Origin: an uncultured Bacillota bacterium
GTDB taxonomy: Bacteria; Bacillota; Clostridia; Oscillospirales; Oscillospiraceae
Reading direction: 5' to 3'
Assembly (NCBI GenBank): GCA_937890735.1
Contig: CALACZ010000184.1
Span: 1 to 15,947 of the forward strand
Length of the DNA: 15,947 nucleotides
Shown here in pieces: positions 1 to 6,856 of the stretch. The translations under genes and the position numbers were made by a program. Positions within the stretch are counted from its first letter, which is position 1, and the number at the start of each line of letters is the position of its first letter. The notes under the pieces were generated by a model that worked only from the letters and a program-made list of their open reading frames with translations, did no database searches and was not told where the DNA came from.

Positions 1-24
1 TTCCCGGCTATCCGCCGACAGAAA

Positions 25-54
25 ACCCGGCTGGTGCATAAACACCAGCCGGGT
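25..54 (-). terminator. Terminator of the XRE regulator operon
   Basis: Perfect 12-bp stem (ACCCGGCTGGTG at 25-36, CACCAGCCGGGT at 43-54) with a 6-nt loop. On the minus strand the stem is followed by TTTTCTGT, which fits a Rho-independent terminator about 60 nt after the last XRE gene. The stretch 55-112 between it and that gene shows nothing else I can name. Confidence 0.75.
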
Positions 55-112
55 AACCCCCGCCAACGTTGTTACCCCTGTCAGGGAGCAGCAATCCCCT
101 CCCGGTCGTTTT

Positions 113-355
113 TTATACGATCTCCTGCTCCAGCGCGTCAAATTCCGCGCTCGCAAAAAACTCTCCGATCGTAATCTCCAAACCATCACAGAGTTTTTTC
201 ACGGTTACAACCGAAACATCGCGCCGACGGGCATCCAGCAGGCTGTATACCGTGGACGCCGTCACTCCCGCGCGGTTCGCAAGCTCGTTCGGGCGAATGC
301 CCCGCTCGCGGCAAAGCTCCAGCACCCGCGCCGCTACGACATCCTTAATTGCCAT
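113..355 (-). CDS. Small XRE-family HTH regulator (third gene of operon)
   Basis: An 80-residue protein that is essentially only a Cro/CI-type helix-turn-helix domain (about residues 10-65), so a DNA-binding repressor or antirepressor is inferred. The recognition region reads GVTASTVYSLLDAR, and the C-terminus ends in EFFASAEFDALEQEIV. It is 37/80 identical by hand alignment to the first gene of this operon (626-868), including the shared FDALEQEI tail, so the two are paralogues. It starts 3 nt after the stop of the preceding gene (TAAGGTATG), with TGGGG about 7 nt upstream as a weak ribosome site, so translational coupling is likely. Target genes are not evident. The nearest candidate operator is the palindrome at 922-943. 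Confidence 0.85.
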   Translation of the reverse strand: MAIKDVVAARVLELCRERGIRPNELANRAGVTASTVYSLLDARRRDVSVVTVKKLCDGLEITIGEFFASAEFDALEQEIV

Positions 356-358
356 ACC

Positions 359-616
359 TTACCCCATTTCCTCCGTGCGCCCCAGCAGCCAGTCGGGGCT
401 GACCTTGAGAATATCCGCCAGCGCGCACAGTTCCATATCGCTCACCGGGCGCTTCTGCCCTTCCAGCAGCGACAGCGCTGGGACGCTCAGATCGACCCCG
501 GCGAGCTGAAGCTGCGCCAGCAGCTCCGTCTGCTTCATGCCGCGCGCCAGCCGCGCCTGCGTGACTCGCGCGCCGACCAGATTGCGGTCGCCGAGCGCCA
601 ATTTCCGTTTTCGCAT
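359..616 (-). CDS. XRE-family HTH regulator (second gene of operon)
   Basis: An 85-residue single-domain HTH protein, of a different subclass from its two neighbours. The N-terminal part GARVTQARLARGMKQTELLA and the terminal SPDWLLGRTEEMG are typical of CI-like XRE regulators (helix-turn-helix about residues 13-72). The start is supported by AGGA 7 nt upstream; this site overlaps the stop codon of the first operon gene (TAGGACAGAAATATG). There is no effector or dimerisation domain beyond the HTH, so it probably acts as a simple repressor or partners its neighbours (inference). Confidence 0.85.
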   Translation of the reverse strand: MRKRKLALGDRNLVGARVTQARLARGMKQTELLAQLQLAGVDLSVPALSLLEGQKRPVSDMELCALADILKVSPDWLLGRTEEMG

Positions 617-625
617 ATTTCTGTC

Positions 626-868
626 CTACTGTATTTCCTGCTCCAGCGCGTCAAATTCCGGCGTGGCGAAAAACTCGCCGAGGGTGATGCCGAGTCCGTC
701 GCAGATGAGCTTGATGGTCAACAGCTTCGGGTTCTGACTTTTGCCGTACAGTATATTTTTCACGCTCGACGGCGGCAGCGCACTGAGCGTCGCCAGCCGG
801 TTGATGCTGATGTCCCGCTCGCCACAAAGCTGCAAAATTCGATTCTTCACCGCCGTGATCATGTCCAT
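626..868 (-). CDS. Small XRE-family HTH regulator (first gene of operon)
   Basis: An 80-residue HTH protein. A longer reading starting at 922 is open, but I place the start at 868. That ATG has AAAGGG 9 nt upstream, and it gives exactly the length of the paralogue at 113-355, with which it aligns end to end (37/80 identical). The HTH spans about residues 10-65 (SINRLATLSALPPSSVKNIL), followed by the conserved GITLGEFFATPEFDALEQEI tail. It heads a three-regulator operon transcribed away from a small interrupted gene. The palindrome at 922-943 lies about 55 bp upstream and is a natural autoregulatory operator candidate (inference). Confidence 0.85.
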   Translation of the reverse strand: MDMITAVKNRILQLCGERDISINRLATLSALPPSSVKNILYGKSQNPKLLTIKLICDGLGITLGEFFATPEFDALEQEIQ

Positions 869-915
869 AACGGTCATCCCTTTCATCTTTCTATGAAAAA
901 GATACCGAAATTCTA

Positions 916-944
916 TAGACATAGTAGGCTATGTATGCTACTAT
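916..944 (+). promoter_or_regulatory. Promoter with embedded palindrome, between XRE operon and small gene
   Basis: On the plus strand TAGACA (916-921), a 17-nt spacer and TACTAT (939-944) make a plausible SigA promoter for the small gene at 979. An imperfect palindrome fills the spacer and -10: TAGTAG (922-927) and CTACTA (938-943), with two further TA matches in the centre. A repressor bound there would block forward transcription, and probably also the minus-strand operon, whose own -35/-10 I cannot place confidently. That one of the adjacent XRE proteins binds it is inference. Confidence 0.5.
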
Positions 945-978
945 TAGACTACACATAGACGATTTGGAGGCGAAGCCC

Positions 979-1150
979 ATGCCCGATTATCAGCAGATGT
1001 ATCTGACCCATGATCCGCGCGTCGGAGGCGGCGCTGCGGGAATTGGAGTGCGCGCAGGCGAAAATTATTGCGGCGCAGCAGGCGTGCGAGGAATTGTATC
1101 TATCGCAGCCGGAGGCGGAGCTGACGCTCCTGCCGAAAAAAGAGCCGTAA
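979..1150 (+). pseudogene. Small MPDY-type hypothetical protein gene, frameshifted
   Basis: A strong ribosome site (TTGGAGG, 8 nt before ATG 979) starts a reading that begins MPDYQQMYLT. It then leaves the coding frame: frame 1 turns into Gly/Ala-rich nonsense, while from 1010 the +1 frame reads a good acidic helical sequence (MIRASEAALRELECAQAKII through EELYLSQPEAELTLLPKKEP) to TAA at 1148-1150. Removing one base near 1007-1010 (one C of CCC, or the following A) joins the two into a single 56-aa protein, directly followed by a terminator. From memory, similar short MPDY-starting proteins of unknown function occur in Oscillospiraceae; I could not search. It could be a real mutation, a sequencing error, or a +1 recoding site. 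The 46-aa part alone has an ATG at 1010 but no ribosome site. Confidence 0.7.
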
Positions 1151-1182
1151 AAATGCCCGGAGTGCAGGCACTCCGGGCATTT
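1151..1182. terminator. Bidirectional terminator between small gene and glmS
   Basis: Perfect 14-bp stem (AAATGCCCGGAGTG at 1151-1164, CACTCCGGGCATTT at 1169-1182) with loop CAGG. It is followed by T-rich sequence on both strands. It begins immediately after the stop of the small forward gene and ends 3 nt before the glmS stop codon, so it serves both convergent units. Confidence 0.9.
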
Positions 1183-1185
1183 TAC

Positions 1186-3021
1186 TTATTCAACGGTCAC
1201 GCTTTTTGCCAGGTTTCTGGGCTTATCAATATCGCAGCCGCGCTGGAGTGCCATGTAGTACGCGAACAATTGCAGCGGGATGACACCCAAAGACGGCAGG
1301 AACATATCCTCCGTTTCGGGGATGGTGAGGATGGCGTCGGCGTTCTTTTCCATCTCGGCGCGATGCCGCGCCGTCGTGAGCGCCAGCACCTGCGCGCCGC
1401 GCGCCTTGACCTCGACCACGTTGCTCATTGCCTTGTCAAACAGCGGCGAATAGGTGCTCAGCGCCACCACGAGCGTCCCCTGCTCCACGAGCGAGATCGT
1501 GCCGTGCTTGAGCTCGCCCGAGGCATACGCCTCCGAATGGATGTAGGAAATTTCCTTGAGCTTGAGCGACCCCTCCAGCCCCAGCGCATAGTCCAGATTG
1601 CGCCCGATGAAGAAGATGGATTCATGGTTAAAATACTGGCTGGCGTAGTGCTGGATGCCCTTGCAGTCCTGCAAGATCGCCTCCATTTTTTCCGGCAGGC
1701 GCGAAATTTCGTCCACCAGCGCCTGGTAGCGCTCCGGCGCGATGCGCCCCAGCAGATCGGCAAAATACAGCGCGATCATATCCAGCAGCACGAGCTGCGT
1801 AGAAAACGCCTTCGTCGTCGCCACGGCGATCTCAGGACCTGCCCAGGTGTAGAGCACGTCATCAGACTCCCTGGCGATGGAGCTGCCGACCACGTTCACG
1901 ATGGACAGCACCCGCGCGCCGCGCGCCTTTGCCTCGCGCATGGCCGCCATGGTGTCGAGCGTTTCGCCGGACTGGCTGATGACGAGCACGAGCGTTTTTT
2001 CGTCCACCAGCGGGTCACAGTAGCGGAACTCGGACGCAAGCGTGACCTCCACGGGGATGCGCGCGAGCTTTTCGATGTTATATTTTCCGATCACGCCGAC
2101 GTGATACGACGAGCCGCAGGCGATGATGCAGATACGCGAGAAGCCTTCCAGCTCCTGCCGCGTGAGCGTCAGGTCATCGAGCGTGATACGCCCGCCCTTG
2201 AGCCGCGGACTGATGGTGCGGCGGACAGCGTCCGGCTCTTCCATGATCTCTTTGAGCATAAAGTGCGGATAGCCGCCCTTTTCCGCCGCCGAAATCTCCC
2301 AATCGACAAAATGCCGCTCCTTCTGCACCTCCTGCTCCATCGCGTCAAAGACGCGGATGGAATCGCGGGTGAGCACGGCGACCTCGCCGTCCTCCATATA
2401 CGCGACGGTGCGCGTGTGCTTCACCAGCGCCGTCACGTCCGAGGCGATGAAATTGCACCCGTTGCCGTAGCCCAGCAGCAGCGGCGCGTCCTTCCGGGCG
2501 GCGTAGATGCGATCCGGCTCGTCGGCGCAGAGGATGCCGAGAGCATATGCGCCCTCAATGCGGTGCAGGACCATATACAGCGCGTCAAAGACGCTGTGCG
2601 TCTGCAAATAGTAAAACTCCAGAAGCTGCGCCACGACCTCGCTGTCGGTCTCGGACGCGAACTGCACGCCCTTTGCCTGCAAAAACTGCCGCAGCTCCAG
2701 ATAATTTTCAATGATGCCGTTGTGCACCAGCGCGATCTTGCCGCCCTGGCTCAGGTGCGGGTGGGAATTGATGTCATTCGGCTCGCCGTGCGTTGCCCAG
2801 CGGGTGTGCCCGATGCCGAGCGTTCCAGGCAAAAGCGCGCCGTTTTCGGTCTTTTCGATCAGGTTTTGCAGCCGCCCCTTCGATTTGGAGAGCTGCAAGC
2901 GCCCGTCCGCGCTCACGCAGATGCCCGCCGAGTCATAGCCGCGGTATTCCAGCCGCGACAGACCCTCCAGCAAAATGGGCGCAGCCTGCTCCCTGCCGAC
3001 GTATCCAACGATACCACACAT
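1186..3021 (-). CDS. glmS: Glutamine--fructose-6-phosphate aminotransferase (isomerizing)
   Basis: Makes glucosamine-6-phosphate from fructose-6-phosphate and glutamine, the first committed step to UDP-GlcNAc, peptidoglycan and other amino sugars; cytosolic. It has 611 residues, the usual length. The N-terminal class II glutaminase domain starts MCGIVGYVG, with Cys2 as the nucleophile after Met removal. It also has TRWATHG (73-79), HNG (100-102) and ETDSEV (124-129). Two SIS sugar-isomerase domains follow, with ACGSSYHVG (301-309) and SQSGETLDT (349-357) in the first, and the C-terminal signature LAKSVTVE closes the protein. The start has AGGAGG 10 nt upstream. It is a single-gene unit, controlled by the ribozyme in its leader and ended by the terminator at 1151-1182. 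Confidence 0.98.
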   Translation of the reverse strand: MCGIVGYVGREQAAPILLEGLSRLEYRGYDSAGICVSADGRLQLSKSKGRLQNLIEKTENGALLPGTLGIGHTRWATHGEPNDINSHPHLSQGGKIALVHNGIIENYLELRQFLQAKGVQFASETDSEVVAQLLEFYYLQTHSVFDALYMVLHRIEGAYALGILCADEPDRIYAARKDAPLLLGYGNGCNFIASDVTALVKHTRTVAYMEDGEVAVLTRDSIRVFDAMEQEVQKERHFVDWEISAAEKGGYPHFMLKEIMEEPDAVRRTISPRLKGGRITLDDLTLTRQELEGFSRICIIACGSSYHVGVIGKYNIEKLARIPVEVTLASEFRYCDPLVDEKTLVLVISQSGETLDTMAAMREAKARGARVLSIVNVVGSSIARESDDVLYTWAGPEIAVATTKAFSTQLVLLDMIALYFADLLGRIAPERYQALVDEISRLPEKMEAILQDCKGIQHYASQYFNHESIFFIGRNLDYALGLEGSLKLKEISYIHSEAYASGELKHGTISLVEQGTLVVALSTYSPLFDKAMSNVVEVKARGAQVLALTTARHRAEMEKNADAILTIPETEDMFLPSLGVIPLQLFAYYMALQRGCDIDKPRNLAKSVTVE

Positions 3022-3034
3022 ATATAATTGTCCT

Positions 3035-3050
3035 CCTGAAAAATTTCAGG
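3035..3050 (-). promoter_or_regulatory. Hairpin overlapping the glmS ribosome-binding site
   Basis: On the minus strand CCTGAA-ATTT-TTCAGG forms a 6-bp stem with a 4-nt loop between the end of the ribozyme and the glmS start. Its 3' arm contains the CAGG that begins the CAGGAGG ribosome site, so the folded form would partly hide it. Whether it affects translation is inference. Confidence 0.4.
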
Positions 3051-3225
3051 CAAACACGCAGTCCGTTTGTCTGCTTCCCGGTCACAGTCGTTTTGTCCCG
3101 CAGTTGCCCGCGGGCTTTGTCGGCTGCGTCACGCGCCCGGGCGGCGCGAGCGTGCATCCGCCGATCCGTTCGATCACACGCTTCCTCGTCATCCTGTAAG
3201 GTAGAACTACAGGAACACGGCGCTT
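3050..3225 (-). ncRNA. glmS ribozyme (GlcN6P-activated self-cleaving riboswitch)
   Basis: The leader of glmS carries the ribozyme's conserved blocks in the right order on the minus strand. These are AGCGCC at the 5' end (cleavage expected between A at 3224 and G at 3223), the P2 hairpin CCTGTA...TACAGG, GATGACGAGG, ATCGGCGGATGC, and, in the 3' support domain, CGACTGTGACCGGGAAGCAG and a short GCAG...CTGC hairpin (3058-3074). In this family, glucosamine-6-phosphate acts as a cofactor for cleavage, which destabilises the mRNA and gives feedback on GlmS. The 5' boundary is firm. The 3' boundary is approximate. The loops and P3 are unusually GC-rich, matching the genome. Confidence 0.9.
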
Positions 3226-3271
3226 ATGGCGGTATTGACCGCGATCCTCCTTTCACTTCTGCGTTGTAGAC

Positions 3272-3277
3272 ATTATA
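3272..3277 (-). promoter_or_regulatory. Candidate -10 of the glmS promoter
   Basis: A perfect TATAAT on the minus strand lies about 48 nt upstream of the ribozyme cleavage site. No good -35 stands at the normal distance (TAGCAT at 3300-3295 is weak), so the assignment rests on the -10 and its position. Between the -10 and the cleavage site there is a small hairpin, GCGGT-CAAT-ACCGC (3228-3241). Apart from these items and the ribozyme, the gap 3022-3365 holds only the dprA-side terminator. Confidence 0.5.
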
Positions 3278-3311
3278 CGCTATTAACAACTGAAATGCTA
3301 CTGATAAATTT

Positions 3312-3342
3312 CACAAAAAGAAAGCGGGAGCACCGCTCCCGC
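3312..3342 (-). terminator. Terminator of the thyA-folA-helicase-dprA operon
   Basis: Perfect 8-bp stem GCGGGAGC (3324-3331) and GCTCCCGC (3335-3342) with a 3-nt loop. On the minus strand it is followed by TTTCTTTTTGTG. It sits 23 nt after the dprA stop codon. Confidence 0.9.
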
Positions 3343-3365
3343 CTCAAAATCGATCAATATTTGTT

Positions 3366-4256
3366 TCAGACCGGGAATTGGAGCTGTTCGGACTGCAATT
3401 CTGTCAGCGAGCGCAGCTCGCGCACCGGCTGCGCGCCGCGCACGCACAGCGCCCGCGAGCCGTCCGAGCCGTCGTCGCTGACGAACACCGGCGACCAGCC
3501 CGCGCGCAGATTGTCGAGCGTCCCGTGCCATGTGCCGCCCGTGCCGCAGGCGCACTGCGCAACGAGCGTCTTTTCGCCCATGGCGTGGATGAGGTGGTTG
3601 CGGCTCATGGCGCGCGGCGTGGAAAACGGCAGCTCGCAGCCGCCCTCGCTCACATACAGCACGTGTGCGTGCGCCGCGCAGTCCAGAAGTCTGCCCGCCG
3701 TAAACACGATCACGCTGCCGCCCGCTGCCAGGCACGCCGCCTGCGCGGCGCTGTCCGCCCCATTCGCGCCGCCGGAGACGAGCACATAGCCCTCCTCCGC
3801 CGCCAGTCTGCCGACCGTTTCGGCAAAACGCCGACCGGGCGCGTGCAGCGCACGAGACCCCACCAGCGCGACGCAGCGCCGCTGAAACAGCGTCTGATCC
3901 CCCAGCGTAAAGAGCACCGGCGGGGCGCTCATGCCCATTTTTTCCGAGATGGCGGGCGGATACGCCGGGCTGATGCGCGTCACCGCGTCAAAGCCGCGCC
4001 GGTGCATCGCGTCGAGATACGCATCCAGCCGCTGCTCGCGCGCGAGCAGCCCCGCAATGCGCTCTGCCGCGTCCGCACCGTAGCCGAGTGCCTGCACATC
4101 CCGCGCCGTCAGCTCCCGCAAGAGGCCCGCGGGGCGCGAGCTTTGCGCGTGCGCGCGGACGGAGAGCGTGCGGAACTGCGCCATCGTGAGAACCGGCACG
4201 TCCGCCTCGCCAAGCTGACAGCAGAGCAGCAGCAGACCCCGCTCCGCGGCGGTCAA
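3366..4256 (-). CDS. dprA: DprA/Smf-like DNA-processing protein (divergent)
   Basis: A 296-residue protein of the DprA/Smf Rossmann-fold family, which in transformable bacteria binds incoming single-stranded DNA and loads RecA. An N-terminal helical part (1-95) is followed by SPAYPPAI (96-103) and PPVLFTLGD (112-120). The core then shows VALVGSR (129-135), SGGANGADSAAQ (161-172) and SRNHLIHAM (218-226). The family motifs are usually close to SGxAxGIDxxAH and RNRIIxG, so this is an off-consensus member, and a real role in DNA uptake is uncertain. The start is TTG, supported by AAGGAG 6 nt upstream. It overlaps the helicase stop codon (TTGA), so translation is coupled. It is the last gene of its operon. 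Confidence 0.8.
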   Translation of the reverse strand: MTAAERGLLLLCCQLGEADVPVLTMAQFRTLSVRAHAQSSRPAGLLRELTARDVQALGYGADAAERIAGLLAREQRLDAYLDAMHRRGFDAVTRISPAYPPAISEKMGMSAPPVLFTLGDQTLFQRRCVALVGSRALHAPGRRFAETVGRLAAEEGYVLVSGGANGADSAAQAACLAAGGSVIVFTAGRLLDCAAHAHVLYVSEGGCELPFSTPRAMSRNHLIHAMGEKTLVAQCACGTGGTWHGTLDNLRAGWSPVFVSDDGSDGSRALCVRGAQPVRELRSLTELQSEQLQFPV

Positions 4257-5449
4257 CGGAATCTCCTTCTGCCTCGTGCCGGGGGTGCGGCGGGCTTTTT
4301 CGGCTCTTCCGCCACCAGCGTGCCGTCGTCCAGGAATTTGACCTTCTGCACCTGATAGTGCGAATATTTGGCGATCTCGTCGAGCTTTGCCTGCTCGGGG
4401 AACGTGCCGATGACGGAGATGGCGACGCCCTTTTTCTTCGCGCGCCCGGTCCTACCGATGCGGTGGATGTAATACTCGTTCTCCTCCGGCACGTCGTAGT
4501 TGATGACCATGTCCACATCGTCCACGTCGATGCCGCGGGACGCGACGTCCGTGGCGATCAGCACGGCGAGCTTGCCGTCCTTGAACGTGCGCATGGTCTT
4601 TTCGCGCGTCGCCTGCCGAATATCGCCGTGCAGGCAGTCGGCGTCCACGCCCGCGCGGCGCAGATCGTCGCTAAGGCGCTGGCACATCGCCTTGGTGTTG
4701 CAGAAAATGATGCACCGCGCCGGCTGCATCGTGCGCAGCAGCTTGAGGACGATGCCGATCTTCTCCAGCGGCGGGACGGTGATGGAATACTGGTCAATGT
4801 CGGGGCGGTTCTCCTGATCGGCGGGGACGGTGATCTCCACCTCGTCGCGCTGATACATCCACGACACCGTCATGACCTCCTGCGAGATCGTGGCGGAAAA
4901 CAGCCCGAGATTTTTGCGGTTTTTGATCTTTTCGATGATCTTTGTCACATCGTCAAAGAAGCCCATGTCGAGCATACGGTCGGCTTCGTCGAGGATGACT
5001 GTTTTGACCTTGTCCAGCCGCAGCGTTTTGCGGTTGTAGTGGTCCATGAGCCGCCCCGGCGTCGCCACGACGATCTGCGGGTGCTTTTTGAGCTGGCTGA
5101 TCTGCCCCTCGATCTTCGCGCCGCCGTACACGACCGCCACGCGGATGTCCTTATAAAACTTCAAAAGTCCGCGCAGCTCGTCGCAAATTTGAATGGCGAG
5201 CTCGCGCGTGGGCGCAAGGATCAAGCCCTGTAAGTCCTCCGACGCGGCGTCGATGTGCTCGATCATCGGGATGCCGAAGGCAAACGTCTTGCCTGTGCCC
5301 GTGGGCGCTTTGGCGATGACGTCCTTCCACTGCATGAGCGGGCCGATCGCCTCCGCCTGAATGCGCGTAGGATAGCCGTAGCCCTTCTGCTCCAGTGCCT
5401 GTAAGATCTGCGGTGAGAGCCCGAGATCCTGAAATGTTACCTGTTCCAT
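4253..5449 (-). CDS. DEAD-box ATP-dependent RNA helicase
   Basis: 398 residues with all core helicase motifs in order: Q-motif region with PTRIQ (27-31), motif I APTGTGKT (48-55), Ia APTRELA (79-85), Ib ATPGR (129-133), II DEAD (154-157), III SAT (185-187), V ATDVASRGID (299-308) and VI HRIGRTGR (329-336). A short basic tail (ARGRRRFR) replaces a long RNA-binding extension, so this is a minimal CshA/RhlE-like enzyme for unwinding or remodelling RNA, with the exact role unknown. I choose the ATG at 5449 because AAGGAA lies about 9 nt upstream. An in-frame ATG at 5467 has AGGAG directly abutting it, too close to work well. It lies 27 nt after folA and overlaps dprA. Confidence 0.93.
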   Translation of the reverse strand: MEQVTFQDLGLSPQILQALEQKGYGYPTRIQAEAIGPLMQWKDVIAKAPTGTGKTFAFGIPMIEHIDAASEDLQGLILAPTRELAIQICDELRGLLKFYKDIRVAVVYGGAKIEGQISQLKKHPQIVVATPGRLMDHYNRKTLRLDKVKTVILDEADRMLDMGFFDDVTKIIEKIKNRKNLGLFSATISQEVMTVSWMYQRDEVEITVPADQENRPDIDQYSITVPPLEKIGIVLKLLRTMQPARCIIFCNTKAMCQRLSDDLRRAGVDADCLHGDIRQATREKTMRTFKDGKLAVLIATDVASRGIDVDDVDMVINYDVPEENEYYIHRIGRTGRAKKKGVAISVIGTFPEQAKLDEIAKYSHYQVQKVKFLDDGTLVAEEPKKPAAPPARGRRRFR

Positions 5450-5476
5450 AGTCGTTCGTTCCTTCATCTCCTGCCG

Positions 5477-5983
5477 TCACGCCAGCGGGCGGGGCGACAG
5501 GTTCACATAGTCAATATACAAAAAGCGCACGCCGTTTTCCTCCTGCGGCGAGGTTTCGTGCTCGATCTGCCAGTTTTCCAGCTCGTCCAGATCCGGGAAA
5601 AAGCGATCCGCCTCCGGCGTGAGCAGCGTTTTCGTCACGCGGGCGCGCGCGCAGTACGGCAAAAGCTGCTCATACACGCTCGCCCCGCCGATGACGCACA
5701 CGTCGTCCAGATTTTTTACGCGCAGAAGCGCAAACAGCTCCGGCAGGTCGTGCGCGACCAGCGCGCCCTCCGCCGCAAAAGTTTTGTCATGCGTCAGCAC
5801 GATGTTCTCGCGGTTTTTAAGCGGTCTGCCGCCCGGGAACGTTGCCAGTGTGCGCCGCCCGAGAATAACGGTCTTGCCCATGGTGAGCGCACGAAAGCGT
5901 TTTAAGTCCGCCGAAATGGCGACAAGCAGCCGGTCGCGCAGACCGATGCCCCAGTTTTCCGTCACGTTTACGATCAGCTCCAT
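5477..5983 (-). CDS. folA: Dihydrofolate reductase
   Basis: Reduces dihydrofolate to tetrahydrofolate with NADPH, regenerating the cofactor oxidised by the thymidylate synthase encoded just upstream. It has 168 residues, the normal size. Visible motifs are the N-terminal IVNVTENWGIG (4-14), the acidic active-site residue Asp26 in ISADLKRF, the NADPH-binding stretch GKTVILGRRT (36-45) and VIGGASVY (97-104). The usual LPW before the catalytic acid reads LLV here, so the conserved Trp is missing; this may be a lineage trait and could alter antifolate binding (inference). The start has GAGGT 6 nt upstream and lies 9 nt after the thyA stop. Confidence 0.93.
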   Translation of the reverse strand: MELIVNVTENWGIGLRDRLLVAISADLKRFRALTMGKTVILGRRTLATFPGGRPLKNRENIVLTHDKTFAAEGALVAHDLPELFALLRVKNLDDVCVIGGASVYEQLLPYCARARVTKTLLTPEADRFFPDLDELENWQIEHETSPQEENGVRFLYIDYVNLSPRPLA

Positions 5984-5992
5984 GCCGCCACC

Positions 5993-6823
5993 TCAGATCG
6001 CCACCGGGATGGGGTCGGAAAAATCGGCGTACTGATAGTTTTCCATGCGGAAGCTGTCCACCGTGAAGTCGTAGAAATTCGTGATCGACCTGTCCATCAC
6101 GAACGTCGGCGCGGGGTACTGCGGATTTTTCAGCATTTTTTCCACCAGCGGCACATGGCGGTCGTAGATATGGCAGTCGGCGATGACGTGCACCAGCTCG
6201 CCCGCCTCCAGCCCCGACACCTGCGCCATCATATGCACCAGCACGGCATACTGCACCACGTTCCAGTTGTTCGCGGTGAGCATATCCTGACTGCGCTGGT
6301 TTAAGATGGCGTTAAGGGTGTTGCCGCTGACGTTGAACGTCATGGAGTACGCGCACGGCGCAAGCCCCATCTCGTGCAGGTCGTGGTGATTGTAGAGATT
6401 CGTGAGGATACGGCGCGAGGCGGGGTTGTGCTTGAGGTCGTACAGCACGCGGTCCACCTGGTCAAACTCGCCCTCGGGGTAGATGTGCTTCACGCCGAGC
6501 TGATAGCCGTAGGCTTTGCCGATCGTGCCGTCAGGGCCTGCCCAGCTGTCCCAGATATGGCTGCCAAGCTCGGAAATTTTGTTGGATTTTTTCTGCCAGA
6601 TCCACAAAAGCTCCTGAATGCAGGACTTGTAATACGTCCTGCGCAGCGTCATGATGGGAAACTCCTCGCGCAGGTCGTAGCGGTTGACCACGCAGAACTG
6701 CTTGACGGTGTGCGCCGGCGTGCCGTCCTCCCAATGCGGGCGGACGGGGCGGTCGGTATCCCACACGCCGTGGTCCAGGATCTGTCTGCAAGTCTGAATG
6801 TAAATCTCGTCTGCCCGGCTCAT
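5993..6823 (-). CDS. thyA: Thymidylate synthase
   Basis: Methylates dUMP to dTMP using methylene-tetrahydrofolate and yields dihydrofolate for FolA. The length is 276 residues from the ATG at 6823, chosen for its GGGGAGA ribosome site 7 nt upstream. The open frame continues upstream to 6967, but that part crosses a promoter and a terminator and is not coding. Family features are the catalytic Cys157 in APCAYSMTFNV, the phosphate-binding ASRRI (135-139), NQRSQD (175-180), the dUMP-orienting Asn region NNWN (185-188) and DCHIYDRHV (216-224). It is the first gene of the thyA-folA-helicase-dprA operon. Confidence 0.95.
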   Translation of the reverse strand: MSRADEIYIQTCRQILDHGVWDTDRPVRPHWEDGTPAHTVKQFCVVNRYDLREEFPIMTLRRTYYKSCIQELLWIWQKKSNKISELGSHIWDSWAGPDGTIGKAYGYQLGVKHIYPEGEFDQVDRVLYDLKHNPASRRILTNLYNHHDLHEMGLAPCAYSMTFNVSGNTLNAILNQRSQDMLTANNWNVVQYAVLVHMMAQVSGLEAGELVHVIADCHIYDRHVPLVEKMLKNPQYPAPTFVMDRSITNFYDFTVDSFRMENYQYADFSDPIPVAI

Positions 6824-6856
6824 TGCCAAATCTCCCCTTTTACCGTAATTATGGTT

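Noticed and set aside
931..3027. Very long forward open frame (about 700 codons) antisense to glmS
   Set aside because: The opposite strand is an unmistakable glmS. The forward translation is Arg/His/Gln-rich with no family motif, and such mirror frames are expected in GC-rich genes.
3241..3252. AAAGGAGGATC in the glmS leader as a ribosome site for an upstream small protein
   Set aside because: No start codon lies at a usable distance before the ribozyme begins.
3378..4355. Long forward open frame antisense to dprA
   Set aside because: Arg/Ala-rich composition, no ribosome site, no recognisable motif; a shadow of the coding strand.
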